29,548 bases of DNA from Acanthaster planci (lineage: Eukaryota; Echinodermata; Asteroidea; Valvatida; Acanthasteridae), in contig NW_019091467.1 in assembly GCF_001949145.1 (NCBI RefSeq), forward strand, positions 881,391 through 910,938, read 5' to 3'. Within the stretch, counting starts at the first letter, position 1. Every line of letters begins with the position of its first letter. Below the pieces are notes generated by a model, which was given only the letters and a program-made list of their open reading frames with translations, was not told the origin of the DNA and searched no databases. This document shows positions 19,761-29,030 of this stretch, piece after piece. The translations under genes and the position numbers were made by a program.

Positions 19761-19930
19761 TGTGACCTGGTACATCGAAATGAGGAATAAGTTGCGAATT
19801 GGCTTTTTGAGATGTGTAGGGCCTACATGGTCAGAAAGAGAATTTCATAAGCTTTCAGATGGTACGCATTACAAACACACCTTTGCAACTGTCTACAACA
19901 AGAAATCCAGTTATCTCTAGGTTTTTGTGA
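19761..19930. mobile_element. MITE-like element, copy 1 (partial)
   Basis: It begins tgtgacctggtacatcg right after catata, the same position of module A as copy 2 at 27402. It shares internal words with copy 2 (ttgagatgtg, cataagctttcag, tggtac) and carries the 21 bp segment 19826-19846 in the opposite orientation. The far end is not clear: tgtgacacc at about 19927 may be the decayed second terminus. The plus frame 19732-19920 is a by-product. Confidence 0.6.
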
Positions 19931-20700
19931 CACCAATCAAAAAAACACTGCCAGATTGCTTCAGAAATGAAAAATCTGCCGTGATGTATGAGTCATCTAG
20001 TGGAACTGCTTGTGTTGCATGAATGCTGCACACGGCATGGCACACATGCACTGCACACACTATACTACCGCGATCGCACAAACCCTGTTTTCAGGCTAGC
20101 TTGACTGCCACTGCAGACCCATTTATGGACAGTCCAATTGTTGATTCTTTCCAATAACCACATGATGACAGAAAGTGTTGTCATCAGAAAACCCAAGCAA
20201 AAAAAATTTTGTGGCATGTCAAGCTGAACAGGACTGGTGAAAAGATGAAAGATCTGCCACACGAAGGTACACCATTGAATCAATTTTTATTGATTTCTAA
20301 AAAAAATTTTTAGGCTACAACATTACAAAAATCTTAGTACAATGATTATTTGTCTGTAAGAAATACACTGAGAGATATAGAACATTGGAAAAAATCACTA
20401 AAAAATGTTGTCTCAGCAGAGCAAGTAAAGTTTAAGATTAGGCCTTATTTCATGTATATGTTTCGTAACTCCATGATTCAGGGAATTCCATAACTCAAAA
20501 TCTGGATAACTCAAATTTTTATTTATTCTCCAAGGTCTGAGTTTTCAGATGTAAATGGCAACCAACAAAAACATGACTGCACCAGCTGCACATGGTACAC
20601 ATGGCCCGGCTGTGGCCTTTGTGACTTATCCTTCAAAGTTTGCCACCCTTGTATAAGCCGCAGAGACATTTTTCAGTGTGAGAAATGTATTATAAATGAA
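19931..20700. other. Unassigned block, not part of the array
   Basis: No match to modules A to E. The first 170 bp is richer in CpG and palindromic words (gcatggcacacatgc, ccgcgatcgc). It is followed by A/T-rich sequence and then a small reading frame (20555-20656). It may be a genic island or an insertion. The array returns at about 20701 with ttccaaactttac and atattacttgtatcaaactctc. Confidence 0.4.
20555..20656 (+). pseudogene. 33-codon CutA-like frame, possible first exon or relic
   Basis: The frame from ATG 20555 to TAA 20656 encodes A-V-A-F-V-T-Y-P-S-K after a low-complexity N-terminus. CutA proteins (divalent-cation tolerance family) begin their conserved domain with a very similar hydrophobic-V-T-x-P-x-x strand, so the match is suggestive. 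However, it covers about 12 residues only and then diverges. A splice-acceptor-like ttttcag precedes it, and gtataag (20651-20657) could be a donor. No further CutA exon is seen. It may be a coincidence. Confidence 0.2.
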
Positions 20701-21314
20701 TTATATTCCAAACTTTACAATAAGTCATGGAAATATTACTTGTATCAAACTCTCAAAGTACAGAACAACATGAGGCCTTTTTCCAAGATGTATTTTTGCG
20801 TTGGGGAGATGTTAATTTATATAACGGGTTTTGCCCTTACCCAACGTATGTATTAATAAACACTGTATGCTAACATGAGGCCTATCATACATTACCCGGT
20901 ATGTGCCTGTCATGAAGAAGAAACAACTTCAACACTTCTGTACGCATGTTAACAATATGAGACGATTAAAAACAATACGTTTATCATTCATTGCCATACA
21001 CTATTCACGAAATTCTGTGGCCTTCCAATGTTGCTGGGTAAACTCTGTCACAGTCTGAAATTGGATCAGGTAGCCTGGCCATGGAGGAAGGAAGACAATA
21101 TGTCAGCACCAGTTCCAAACTAGATCTCTGTCAATCAGTAAGCCTCAGTTTCTGCTAGGATGAGTCACTTGTTGAGTCTTAGACCACAGCTGTAAGTTAC
21201 CACTTCACTATTCATGAAAATGTTTTCTTCTAATGTTGCTCGGAAAACTCTGCCAGCAGTTTGAAACTGGATCAGGCAGCCTGACTATGCTGGAAGGAAG
21301 ACAATGTCAGCACC
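20701..21314 (+). repeat. A-to-B junction with duplicated B segment
   Basis: It starts with the end of module A (atcaaactctcaaag, catgaggcc) and has B words. The segment from cactattcacgaaa (about 20998) to gtcagcaccag (about 21115) is repeated at about 21207-21317 with cactattcatgaaa and gtcagcacc, a period of about 209 bp. Both hold ctggatcagg and ggaaggaagacaat. Only the second continues into E. Confidence 0.65.
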
Positions 21315-21846
21315 AATGATTAAGTGCAGAACCGATGTATTCGTACACGAACAGAATTTTTCATATTGTTTCTTATGCTGATGCCTTCCTGCACAAAAAT
21401 CACACTTCTGGTTTTTTTTTTTAAAGAAAGAAATTCTTGTCTTAAACACCAACCAGCCTTTGTCTGCCAGCATTACAGAGAGATTATTGAGAAATTGGCC
21501 CAAAAAAAAAAAAAAAAACCCAATGTGGTCGTGACCGTGGCAGAAATAGGGCTCCAATGTCCCCTACGGCACACTACAGCATACATGAACTAATACAGTA
21601 CTAGTGTACAACTTTGTATGCAAGGTCACACCAATACAACCACTACAGTGGAAACAATACTTTTAACCATGGGAAAGAAAAGTAAAGTGTTCCAGGCGAT
21701 ACATTATTCATATACAACCGTGAACATCAGCATAAATTGCTCATATTCTGAAGATCTGGTACAGGCATTTTTGTGGCATGGTTAATTCTCGTTTGAAAAA
21801 ATATCACAATCTACTACTGTGCTCTGATAAATTATGATGCATGCAA
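21315..21846 (+). repeat. Module E copy
   Basis: It has aagtgcagaaccgatgtattcg, tgatgccttcctgcac, gcacactacagcatacatg, caaggtcacaccaatac and cctctgcagact. Two homopolymers interrupt it, T11 (21412-21422) and A17 (21502-21518). The A run replaces aacaatgtaaacaaaaatgg. Confidence 0.65.
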
Positions 21847-22460
21847 GGATGACAACAGACTTCCTCTGCAGACTAATACTTCATTTCAATATGTTGAGAA
21901 GGTAATGTAACTAAACCAGTAATTCAACAAATCTGTCTGGATAATTCTGCTTTGCACATAAGTTTGTCAATAATACTGTTATCCCTCCTTTCTGCTGGCA
22001 ATACCTCCATCAACTCACAAAGCCATACAGCAACAAGCCTCCCTAAGTTTTCTAACCGGGTTCTTGCACATGTTCAGCGTGCACGCAAAGACTATATTAC
22101 AGACTAAATTTGTTGTGCGTAGTTGGCGTACTTCGCGTCAAATGCGCAAAAATTCTAAGTCTATGCGGTGAGTGTGTACCAAATGATTTTCAATTTCATT
22201 TCAAACCATGCCCTCTTTTGTTCACTCTTGGAGCAGGTAGCCAGCTGCTAGTTTCAAACTATATGTATTCACTTCTGAAAATACTCAGCCATCAACCATA
22301 TATTCTAATTGAAACTGAGAGTAACAATGAAGCTTCCCTGTGAGAAACTACCTAGAAAACAAAAGTTCAGTGGTGTTCATTGGTGATTAAAAATAAAGTC
22401 TGCAACTTTGGGTACAAGTTGCCATTCACTGGACATTTTGCACTCTGTGTTCTGAGGACA
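21847..22460 (+). repeat. Module C copy with a 180 bp insertion
   Basis: ggatgacaacagacttcc (21847), ccagtaattcaacaaatctg and gttatccctcctttctgctgg are followed by foreign sequence at about 22055-22236. Then come gctgctagtttcaaac and gtctgcaactttgggtac. The insertion lies between the two halves of C. Confidence 0.65.
22055..22236. other. Insertion in module C, CpG-richer
   Basis: It has cagcgtgcacgc, ggcgtacttcgcgtc and aatgcgc, more CpG than the array around it. No terminal repeats, RNA fold or known family was recognised. Confidence 0.45.
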
Positions 22461-22860
22461 TCCTGTCAAGAAATATTACAAAATTAACAATGTTAAGGAC
22501 ACAAATTAAGACAGGCAAGAGGATCACAGCAGGAACAGTGACTGGGTTTCTCAAGTTTTATCTTTCATTTCAAATTTGCAATTACAATTCAAAATTACAA
22601 CAGGTAAAATCAAGGAGATTAGAGAAACAATGACATACTCGGATGGCTTCTCTTAGTGTTGACATTTAAATAGCACTTTAAGAATTTCAGATTAATTTAA
22701 ACACTGTTTTATCAGTCCAAGACGGTTCCTTGATGAAGCTCAGTCAACTTCTATCCCTATCAAAACAAACAAAACCATTAAGTCCATAACTGGACTTTCC
22801 GTCAATTCTAGCAGAAAATAATCCTCCCATGTTCATAACTGGATCTCTATCAGCTGCTGA
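22461..22860 (+). repeat. Module D copy
   Basis: Landmarks: ggaacagtgactgggtttctc, gatggcttctcttagtg, gttttatcagtccaag, ttccgtcaattctagcag and cctcccatgttcataactgg. Confidence 0.65.
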
Positions 22861-23860
22861 TTAACATACTGCTGAAATAATCACCTGCATAGACCTATCA
22901 AAGTAATTGGTTCTAATCTGTGATGGATGAGTTGCTACTTCACTGCAACAAAAGTGAGTCAGCCAAAATATTGCCTTGTTCATGCCAAATTTCACACTGT
23001 ATACATCACACATAATCTGAGGAAAATCTAACAGCTATCAACCACTCAAAACACAGACAGCATGAGGTTTTCTTCAAGTTCAACATTTCTTTATTTTCAT
23101 ACATCTGTTGATAAGCTGCTGGACTAATATGTTAGTTTCCATTAATGTACTTTATCCATGAAATTGATTAAGAGCAAAACCAGTAAGGAAATCTATGGAC
23201 AAACCCCAAATAAGCAAATACGACAAATCAACAACATACCATATATCTTCTTTTAAAGTTTATGTTTATTTCAATGCATAGGCAATAACAAATAATTTCA
23301 AAATGATCATTTCAATGTTCTAAATTGGATATCTGTAAGCTGCTGCTGAATATTATCTGCCACCAACCATGCTATTATGGTAACTCACTCAGCCAGTCCA
23401 AACAGGAGACTCAAAGAAATAAACTGCACAGAACTAAAGTGAATGGCTCTGTGATGGGTGTGATAGATGAGTCACTGCTGAATGCAACCGTTGCCTTGTT
23501 TATGCAGAAATGCAAGAGCAACACACTATGTGAAAAACGCTCAAAGTAGAGACAGCCACAAGGTCCAAAATGTCTTTATTTTTACACGTCTGTTTTTACA
23601 TCTGTTAATTAACACTCGGCTGCTGGACTTAACATAAAGTTTCTGTTATCATACTCTGGCCATGAAACAAGTGAAACAAGCAACATCTGAAAATTTATGA
23701 ACAAAACTAATGCGCGTAAAGATGACGAGAAAAATGCAACATACATGTATTTTCTTTTAAAGTTAGCATTTATTTCAATTCATAAGCCATAAACTAATAA
23801 TTTTAAGATCATCTTCACATGTTCTCAAATGTGTGTGTTACAAAACAGGTTGATCACTCA
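22861..23860 (+). repeat. Module A tandem copies, two to three
   Basis: The gatgagt(t/c)(g/a)ct word recurs at about 22925 and 23467 (spacing 542). TTTATTT cores lie at about 23090, 23265, 23577 and 23770. The last copy is cut in its second half and joins module B words near 23925. Confidence 0.7.
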
Positions 23861-24480
23861 ACCAATACAAACAGGAGACCCAAGAAATAAACAATTTGAC
23901 AATGGAATTCAAGTAAAAAGTCACTCTGCAAACCAAGGTGGTGAGTTACCACTTCTGTCACAGAGTAAAATAAAAAACCTTGCAAAGGGAAAATCCTCCT
24001 CGTTTAGGAGAGGCCTTTGCCCAGCAGTGGAATGGCATAGGCTGGTGATGATAATAATGATGACACGTAACTCTTAAATCCTTGATAAAACTGTTGAATC
24101 CAATCCCAACACCAGTGCTGCTGAGTTTCTTCACTAGTCTCCATCCATAGCACAACTCTGTGCAGGAAAAGAAGATGGCATATGGTCTTTGCCTGTGAGA
24201 TGTATATCAAGTTGAACTTTATTTCACTGTCTGTCTCTTCTTTGCAAGTGACAGAAAAGCTTCAAGACAGAGCCGAGCTATCATAAAAATTATACGACTG
24301 TTAATTACCTGCTGTGTAGGGGTCCATAGTGTTTTGTACACGTGAGGGTGCCATTTGCCCCTTAGGGTGAAAAAACCCATGGACCCCCATCACAACAGGC
24401 AGCAATTGTTGTGTTACATCTGGGTAATAGATGTTATGAATGCAAGGAGACAAAGTGAAATACATTTTACTGTGTTGAGA
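23861..24480 (+). repeat. Module B, distal half with A remnant
   Basis: After an A remnant (aatacaaacaggagacccaag) it has gtgagttaccacttctg, cagagtaaaat, an RTE-like tail, ccagtgctgctgag, ttcttcactagtctccat, ttttgtacacgtgagggtg and gcaattgttgtgttac. Confidence 0.65.
24011..24066 (+). mobile_element. RTE-type non-LTR retrotransposon 3' tail
   Basis: aggcctttgcccagcagtgg, then taggctggtgatgataataatgatga, is the well-known 3' end of many RTE-clade LINEs: the last codons of the RT protein, a stop, then a TGA/ATG-type simple tail. Only this tail is present. It lies within module B, so it has been copied with the array. About 30 bp upstream (cctcctcgtttaggag) may also belong to it. Confidence 0.65.
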
Positions 24481-25200
24481 TGCATTTCATTTCGCTGAAT
24501 TGTCTCCACTAACAGTCTTCAGTTGATAACCAAAGTCGAGTAAAATGAGTAACTGGTAAGGGGTACCATCAATCTTGACATTTCTGAAGAAATTTTCCTG
24601 AAAGCTATTGTATAATTTGTCATGGGTAACATCTGAATATTGTAGAGTCTCCGTGTCATGCCTGTGGCCATGCAGAATTTAGAACCGCTGTCCTCACACA
24701 TGAACAGTGTTTTGGCATTTTCTTTGTGCCGTGCTGATGCTTTCCTGCAAAAAATTGGAATTCTGATCTAGTTTTTGGAAAAAGGTTAAATTTTAAGAAA
24801 ATGTTTTCCCTATTTCATCTGCTGACATTACTGGTACGATGAAATTACAGCAAAATTGCCCCACTTAAAACATGACCGAGCTATACCAACAAAAAAAAGC
24901 CGTCGTGGCAGTAATGCCCCCCAAAGCGCACTCATATACATGAACTAACGTAGTACCAGCACTGCTGTACAACCTTGCATCCAAGATCACAACAATACAA
25001 AGTGGTAGAAATGACACTTTCAATGTGTAACCCTGTGGGGTACGTCACTCATGAACATTGCTCATGTTCTCGCAATCCGGTATATGCATTTTTGTGGCAT
25101 ATCATGTGGTTAATTCTTGATCAATAAAAAATCACAATCTACTACCAGATAACAAATGTATAACAAATAAAAATGTAGAGATACTGAGGACTCAGTGCAA
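24481..25200 (+). repeat. Module E copy
   Basis: gcatttcatttcgctgaattg, cagtcttcagttgataacc, tgtcatgggtaacatctg, catgcctgtggccatgcag, tgatgctttcctgc, catgaactaacgtagtacc and ggcatatcatgtgg follow the E order. Confidence 0.7.
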
Positions 25201-25555
25201 GGATGACAACAGACTTCCCTGCGGACCAACACTTCTTTATTTTGAGACACCAAGTAGGTAATGTTCCAGCAGTAAATCAACAAATCTGTCATAATCTGCT
25301 TGCCACAAGCTCCCAAATAATATTCTGTCATCCTTCACTGCTGCTGGTAACTCCAACACCAAGTCAAAGCTGGATACCAACCAACCCTCTAAGAATAGTC
25401 TGCTGCTATGGTAGTTCCAAACTACAAGTCGCAGGACGTAGTCACTTCTGAATATACTCAGCCATCCACCATACAACTTGTATACAGTCCAGAGTGACAT
25501 GATGGGGCTGCCTTGTGAGAAACTACACGTACCTGGAAAATAACAGTTCAGTGAA
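25201..25555 (+). repeat. Module C copy
   Basis: ggatgacaacagacttccctg, cacttctttattttgagac, gtcatccttcactgctgctgg, aatagtctgctgctatgg, then gtgacatgatggggctgcc and taacagttcagtg. The last third is replaced by module A, which starts at gaaacttggaacaagcag. The 141-codon minus frame 25237-25662 crosses this C/A joint and is a chance frame. Confidence 0.7.
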
Positions 25556-25985
25556 ACTTGGAACAAGCAGCATACGGAAAGAAATTTTTGGATGAAACCA
25601 CCACATGCAAAGATGACCTGAGAAACAATGGTATGCATATCTTCTTTTAGAGTTAATAGCATTTATTTCAGTTCATAAGCAATACAAAATAATTTTCAAA
25701 TGAACCTTCACATTTCATACACAGGACTTCTGTCAGCAGCTGCTGAATATTATCTGCAATCAACCATGCTGCTAATTCACTCAGCCAGTCCAAACAGGAG
25801 ACACAAAGAAATAAATGACATGCATAGAACTAAAGTAAATGGTTCTAGGAGAAGATGAAATGGATGAGTTACTGCTCCCTGAAGAAATGAGTCCGACAGA
25901 TATTTTTGGTATCTTTTCAAACTAAACAGTCACCTTGTTAATTTGGCGAAGTCACAACGAACTTGTGCATCACAATTTGTGGAAA
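25556..25985 (+). repeat. Module A copy
   Basis: gcatacggaaagaaatttttgg, tagcatttatttcagttcataagc, gctgctgaatattatctgc, gccagtccaaacaggagacac, gatgagttactgctccctg and caccttgttaatttgg. It keeps the complete module order. Confidence 0.75.
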
Positions 25986-27120
25986 TGTTATGGCTACAAA
26001 CACCCAAAATACAGACAGCATGAGGCTTTTCAATCCTTCTTCATTTTTACATGCTTGTTAACGATAAGAAAGAGCTCAAGCAACAAAACATGTTAGTCAT
26101 TTATTGTCACACTCTATTCATGAAACTAACCAACGATTTTTAACTTTAAGAAGTGAATTAGGGGTAACTCTGGTTTCGTAATATTTTATTTCGAACTCCA
26201 CAAATTATAAATTTTGATTCTAAAGTTGTTGGGAAAACTCTGCCAAGTGTCTGAAAATGGATAAGGCAGCCCGACTGAAAACTTGTCTAACACCAGTTCA
26301 AAAATAGGTCTCTGTCAACCAGCCTCAGCTTCTGCTAAGATGAGACACTCGTCAAGTCTGAGACCACGGCTGTGAGTTGCCACTACACAGAGTAAAATGA
26401 TAATGAGGCAAAAGTCAATCACACAGGATCAACAGTCTGGCAAAGATATACACACAAACTTGCCACAGTTTTGGACAGGCTTTTGCTCAGCAGCGGGATG
26501 ACTTAGTCTGGTGATGATGATGACGATGATGACATGTGACTCTTTAAACTTTGATAAAACTCTGAACTAAATAATCATCACAACAGTGATACTGCTGACT
26601 TTCCTCACTAGTCTCTACAGCACAACTACAGATTATAAGCTCTGTGCAGGAAGAAGAGATGACACTCTCCTTAGAAGCAGCATCCCTTCAAAACATGGCA
26701 TCCACACGCAGGTTCTCACTTGTTTGGAAAGCGACAAGCTGAACACGTAAGACCAATTACTCTTGACATGTACAGTCTTTGTGTGTTTGAGATGTATGCC
26801 AAGTGGGAGTTTTTCCACCATCCTGCAGTGTGTATCTCTTCCCTTGTGAGTGATGGGATGCAGTCAGAGCTGAAATTGGTTGAGAGTGAAGTTAACCTCT
26901 GATGCCACATTGTATCATAACCACTGCACAATTGTTGCCTGTAGTGTAAGGGTCCATGGTGTTTTGTACACCGAGGGTGCCATTTGCCCCTGTGGGTGAA
27001 CAAAAACCAAGGATGCCATCACAATAGGCAACAACTATTTTTTTATATCACGGTAACAGATTGTAAAGAGAACAAAGTGCATTCCCAAAACATTTTGCTT
27101 TGTCACAGTACCTTTTATTT
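25986..27120 (+). repeat. Module B, full-length copy
   Basis: It is the second nearly full B (compare 8085-9265): ttcatttttacatgcttg, gttgggaaaactctgcc, gtctctgtcaaccag, gtctgagaccacggctg, ggatcaacagtctggcaaag, an RTE-like tail, acatggcatccacacgcagg, ttttgtacaccgagggtg, gcaacaactatt, ending with E-like words up to 27120. A stretch at 26125-26225 (cgatttttaactttaag to gattctaaag) is extra to this copy. Confidence 0.7.
26473..26534 (+). mobile_element. RTE-type 3' tail relic (in module B)
   Basis: ggacaggcttttgctcagcagcggg, then tagtctggtgatgatgatgacgatgatga. It is the same tail as at 24011-24066, with a longer TGA-type simple repeat. Confidence 0.55.
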
Positions 27121-27340
27121 TGCTGTCATTACAGGCCTGGCAGTGGCATAGCTAGGATTTTACTGGTGGAATGGGGCAGCAGCATCTTATGGGGGGGGGC
27201 CACCAGCTTTCAGTGGTGTTTTTTGGGGGGCAAGGTTTTAGCCTTGTTCAATATCCATTACTCTTTTTTTTCAATGGGGGGCCTGGGGGCACCAGAAATT
27301 TGGGGGTGGGGCGCTGGAAATATTGGGGGGGCAGGATCTA
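27121..27340 (+). mobile_element. G-run-rich insertion
   Basis: It begins near cctggcagtggcatagctagg and holds many G runs, including runs of 7 to 9 G at about 27191, 27226, 27277, 27302 and 27325. A cagtggcgtagctagg-like start followed by G runs is a pattern I recall from dispersed repeats of marine invertebrates, but I cannot name the family. It joins end-of-B/E sequence to module A. No target-site duplication was fixed. Confidence 0.45.
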
Positions 27341-27401
27341 AAAAGAAATTTATTGACAAAATCAACAAAAACACAGATGACTAGCTAAACAATGGCATAT
27401 A
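27341..27401 (+). repeat. Module A, left piece
   Basis: aaagaaatttattgacaaaatc, acacagatgactag and aacaatggcatata are the module A words that lie before the MITE-like element in copy 1 as well. Confidence 0.7.
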
Positions 27402-27642
27402 TGTGACCCCAAAATCAGGAATATGTCCCAAATTGACTTTCTAAGATGTGAAATTCTCTTTCTGACCATGTACATAAGCTTTCAACTGGTACACACTACA
27501 AGTGTAACCTTTCATACATACACTTCCAAAATATACAGAAACTGCCACATTTTTCAACATTTGCCCACATCCCCCCTTTACTGGGCCATTACATAAAATG
27601 GCCTCAAGCAACTTATTCCTGATTACGATGTACCAGGTCACA
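27402..27642. mobile_element. MITE-like element, copy 2
   Basis: 241 bp that starts tgtgacc and ends ggtcaca. Imperfect terminal inverted repeats extend into atcaggaata on the left and tattcctgat on the right. It is flanked on both sides by ta (27400-27401 and 27643-27644), consistent with a TA target duplication. It splits the module A word caatggcata..(ta)..cttcttttaaag. It has no coding capacity. A Tc1/mariner-type MITE is possible, but the termini were not matched to a family. Confidence 0.65.
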
Positions 27643-27690
27643 TAATTAACTTCTTTTAAAGATAACATTTATTTCATTTCATAAAATAAT
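27643..27690 (+). repeat. Module A, right piece
   Basis: aacttcttttaaagataacatttatttcatttcataa continues the module A copy after the MITE-like element. Confidence 0.65.
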
Positions 27691-27838
27691 CAGCACATTA
27701 CCAGCGACAGTTGATCTCGTGCATCTCAAGCTCACTCAATCCACCGCAGCACCCTCAGTTGTCTCTGCAACACAGGCTCAAAAGTGCAGCATCAAACTGA
27801 AGAACGTGGTCTTCAAACACAACCAGGCATCACTCTCA
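27691..27838. other. Flank of the exon-like segment
   Basis: Non-array sequence between module A and the exon-like segment. If that segment is a terminal exon, this would be its 3' untranslated region. The plus frame 27719-27964 is also open here, so strand is not settled. Confidence 0.3.
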
Positions 27839-28059
27839 TCAAGTGTCAGCAACTTGGTACTTCAGATACGATCCAGGCCAAGGTTTGCTTGTTGTTTCAA
27901 ATCCTGCACCTCTGATAAAGCTACTCTTGGTTTTGCCCATCTCAATTCTAGTACAGCCAAATGACACATCCAAAATTCTCTTGTCCCAGACACACATTTC
28001 ACTTATATTTAAAACAAGCACTGGCACATCAAATTCCGCTTCATTCAGGAAAAACCCTG
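27839..28059 (-). CDS. Exon-like segment, unrecognised protein
   Basis: On the minus strand a pyrimidine-rich stretch (cttatttgtttgttgtgtacttcag, 28060-28084 region) looks like a splice acceptor. It is followed by an open frame of about 70 codons to a TGA at 27839-27841. The translation has a balanced composition: F-D-V-P-V-L-V-L-N-I-S-E-M, then V-W-D-K-R-I-L-D-V-S-F-G-C-T-R-I-E. A minus-strand AATAAA occurs about 165 bp downstream, at about 27668. Read from the ATG at 28144 it would begin with a hydrophobic, signal-like stretch, but that part overlaps the supposed intron. I do not recognise the family. It could be a last exon or a gene relic dropped into the array. Confidence 0.3.
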
Positions 28060-28144
28060 CTGAAGTACACAACAAACAAATAAGAAGTTTGGGATAAGCA
28101 CAATGGATTACAAAACAAAGCAGAGTATGCATCTCACAATACAA

Positions 28145-28332
28145 GGGGGGATCCTACTGCTTCTTGGCCTGTACTGTCAAACAAAATAGTCACGTATGAG
28201 TAAAACAATTGCGGTTACACCATGGATAAATCTTTTTCTGGAGTATGTGTGGTTCTGAGAAGAACCGGGGAATAACTCAACGTTTCGAAGGGTAGTCTCC
28301 TAAAGACGGACAGAGTACACCAACGTTTCCAT
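28145..28332 (-). mobile_element. Possible Penelope-like element fragment
   Basis: On the minus strand cgtctttaggagac is followed closely by ttcgaaacgttgag. A CGAAACGTT word a short way after a (t)ctgatgaag-like word is frequent in Penelope-like element termini. Here the first word is altered. An inverted repeat ggttct-gaga-agaacc lies at 28251-28266. The evidence is a short pattern only, and no RT or GIY-YIG sequence is present. Confidence 0.3.
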
Positions 28333-28672
28333 ATGGAATGAACAATGTAAACAAAAATTGTGGTCATGAAAGAAATAAGACATCAATGTCCCATGTGGCA
28401 CTCTACAGCATACATAAACTAACACAGCATAGAAGTGTGGCTGTACAACCTCATATCCAAGGCCACACCAATAGAACTGGTGAAACAACATTTTCAACCT
28501 GTGACCCTACAAAAGATTAAGGTAATGTAACCTGTGCACTACATCACTCATGTACATTGGTGAACATCACTCATGTTCTCGCAATCCAATACATGTGTTT
28601 ATTGCAATGTCAAGCGATCAATTCTCGTTAAATGAAATAATAAATAAAAATGTATAAGTCGACTCAATGCAA
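28333..28672 (+). repeat. Module E, distal half
   Basis: It enters E at gaatgaacaatgtaaac and continues through gcactctacagcatacat, aacctcatatccaaggccac, gtgaacatcactcatg and gactcaatgc, just before C. Confidence 0.7.
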
Positions 28673-29030
28673 GGATGACAACAAACTTCAACTGCAGACC
28701 AACACTTCTTTATTTCAATACTTAGAGTACCGGTAGGTAACATAACTAAACCAGTAATTTAAACAATCTGTCTTGATATTCTGCATACCACAAGTTTGCC
28801 AATAATACTCTGTCATCCCTCGCTGCTGCCACCAACTTCAAGTCGCATACCAACCAGCCCTCTCAGAATAGTCTGCTGCTAGTTCCAAACTACAAATGGA
28901 AGTTACATGTACTGGTCACTGTTGGTCAACAGTCACTGGTTCCTCTTGGCAACTTCGGGTGAAACCATTAGGAAGTGGATCAAATCCACAAAACTGAAGG
29001 GTAGTCAGTGCTTCCGCCATCGTGTCCACT
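28673..29030 (+). repeat. Module C copy with altered end
   Basis: ggatgacaacaaacttc, acacttctttatttcaatac, cagtaatttaaacaatctg, gtcatccctcgctgctgcc and agaatagtctgctgctagttcc follow module C up to about 28890. The rest (to 29030, ggtcaacagtcactgg, gaagtggatcaaatcc) is not seen in other C copies. Confidence 0.65.

Noticed and set aside
25237-25662. Minus-strand frame of 141 codons
   Set aside because: It crosses a C-to-A module joint, and the homologous modules elsewhere break the frame. No domain was seen.
28251-28266. Rho-independent terminator
   Set aside because: A six-pair stem without a T run, in a eukaryotic context.
28230-28330. Complete hammerhead ribozyme
   Set aside because: Only the gaaac part is present. 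The ctgatga core and paired stems could not be found.
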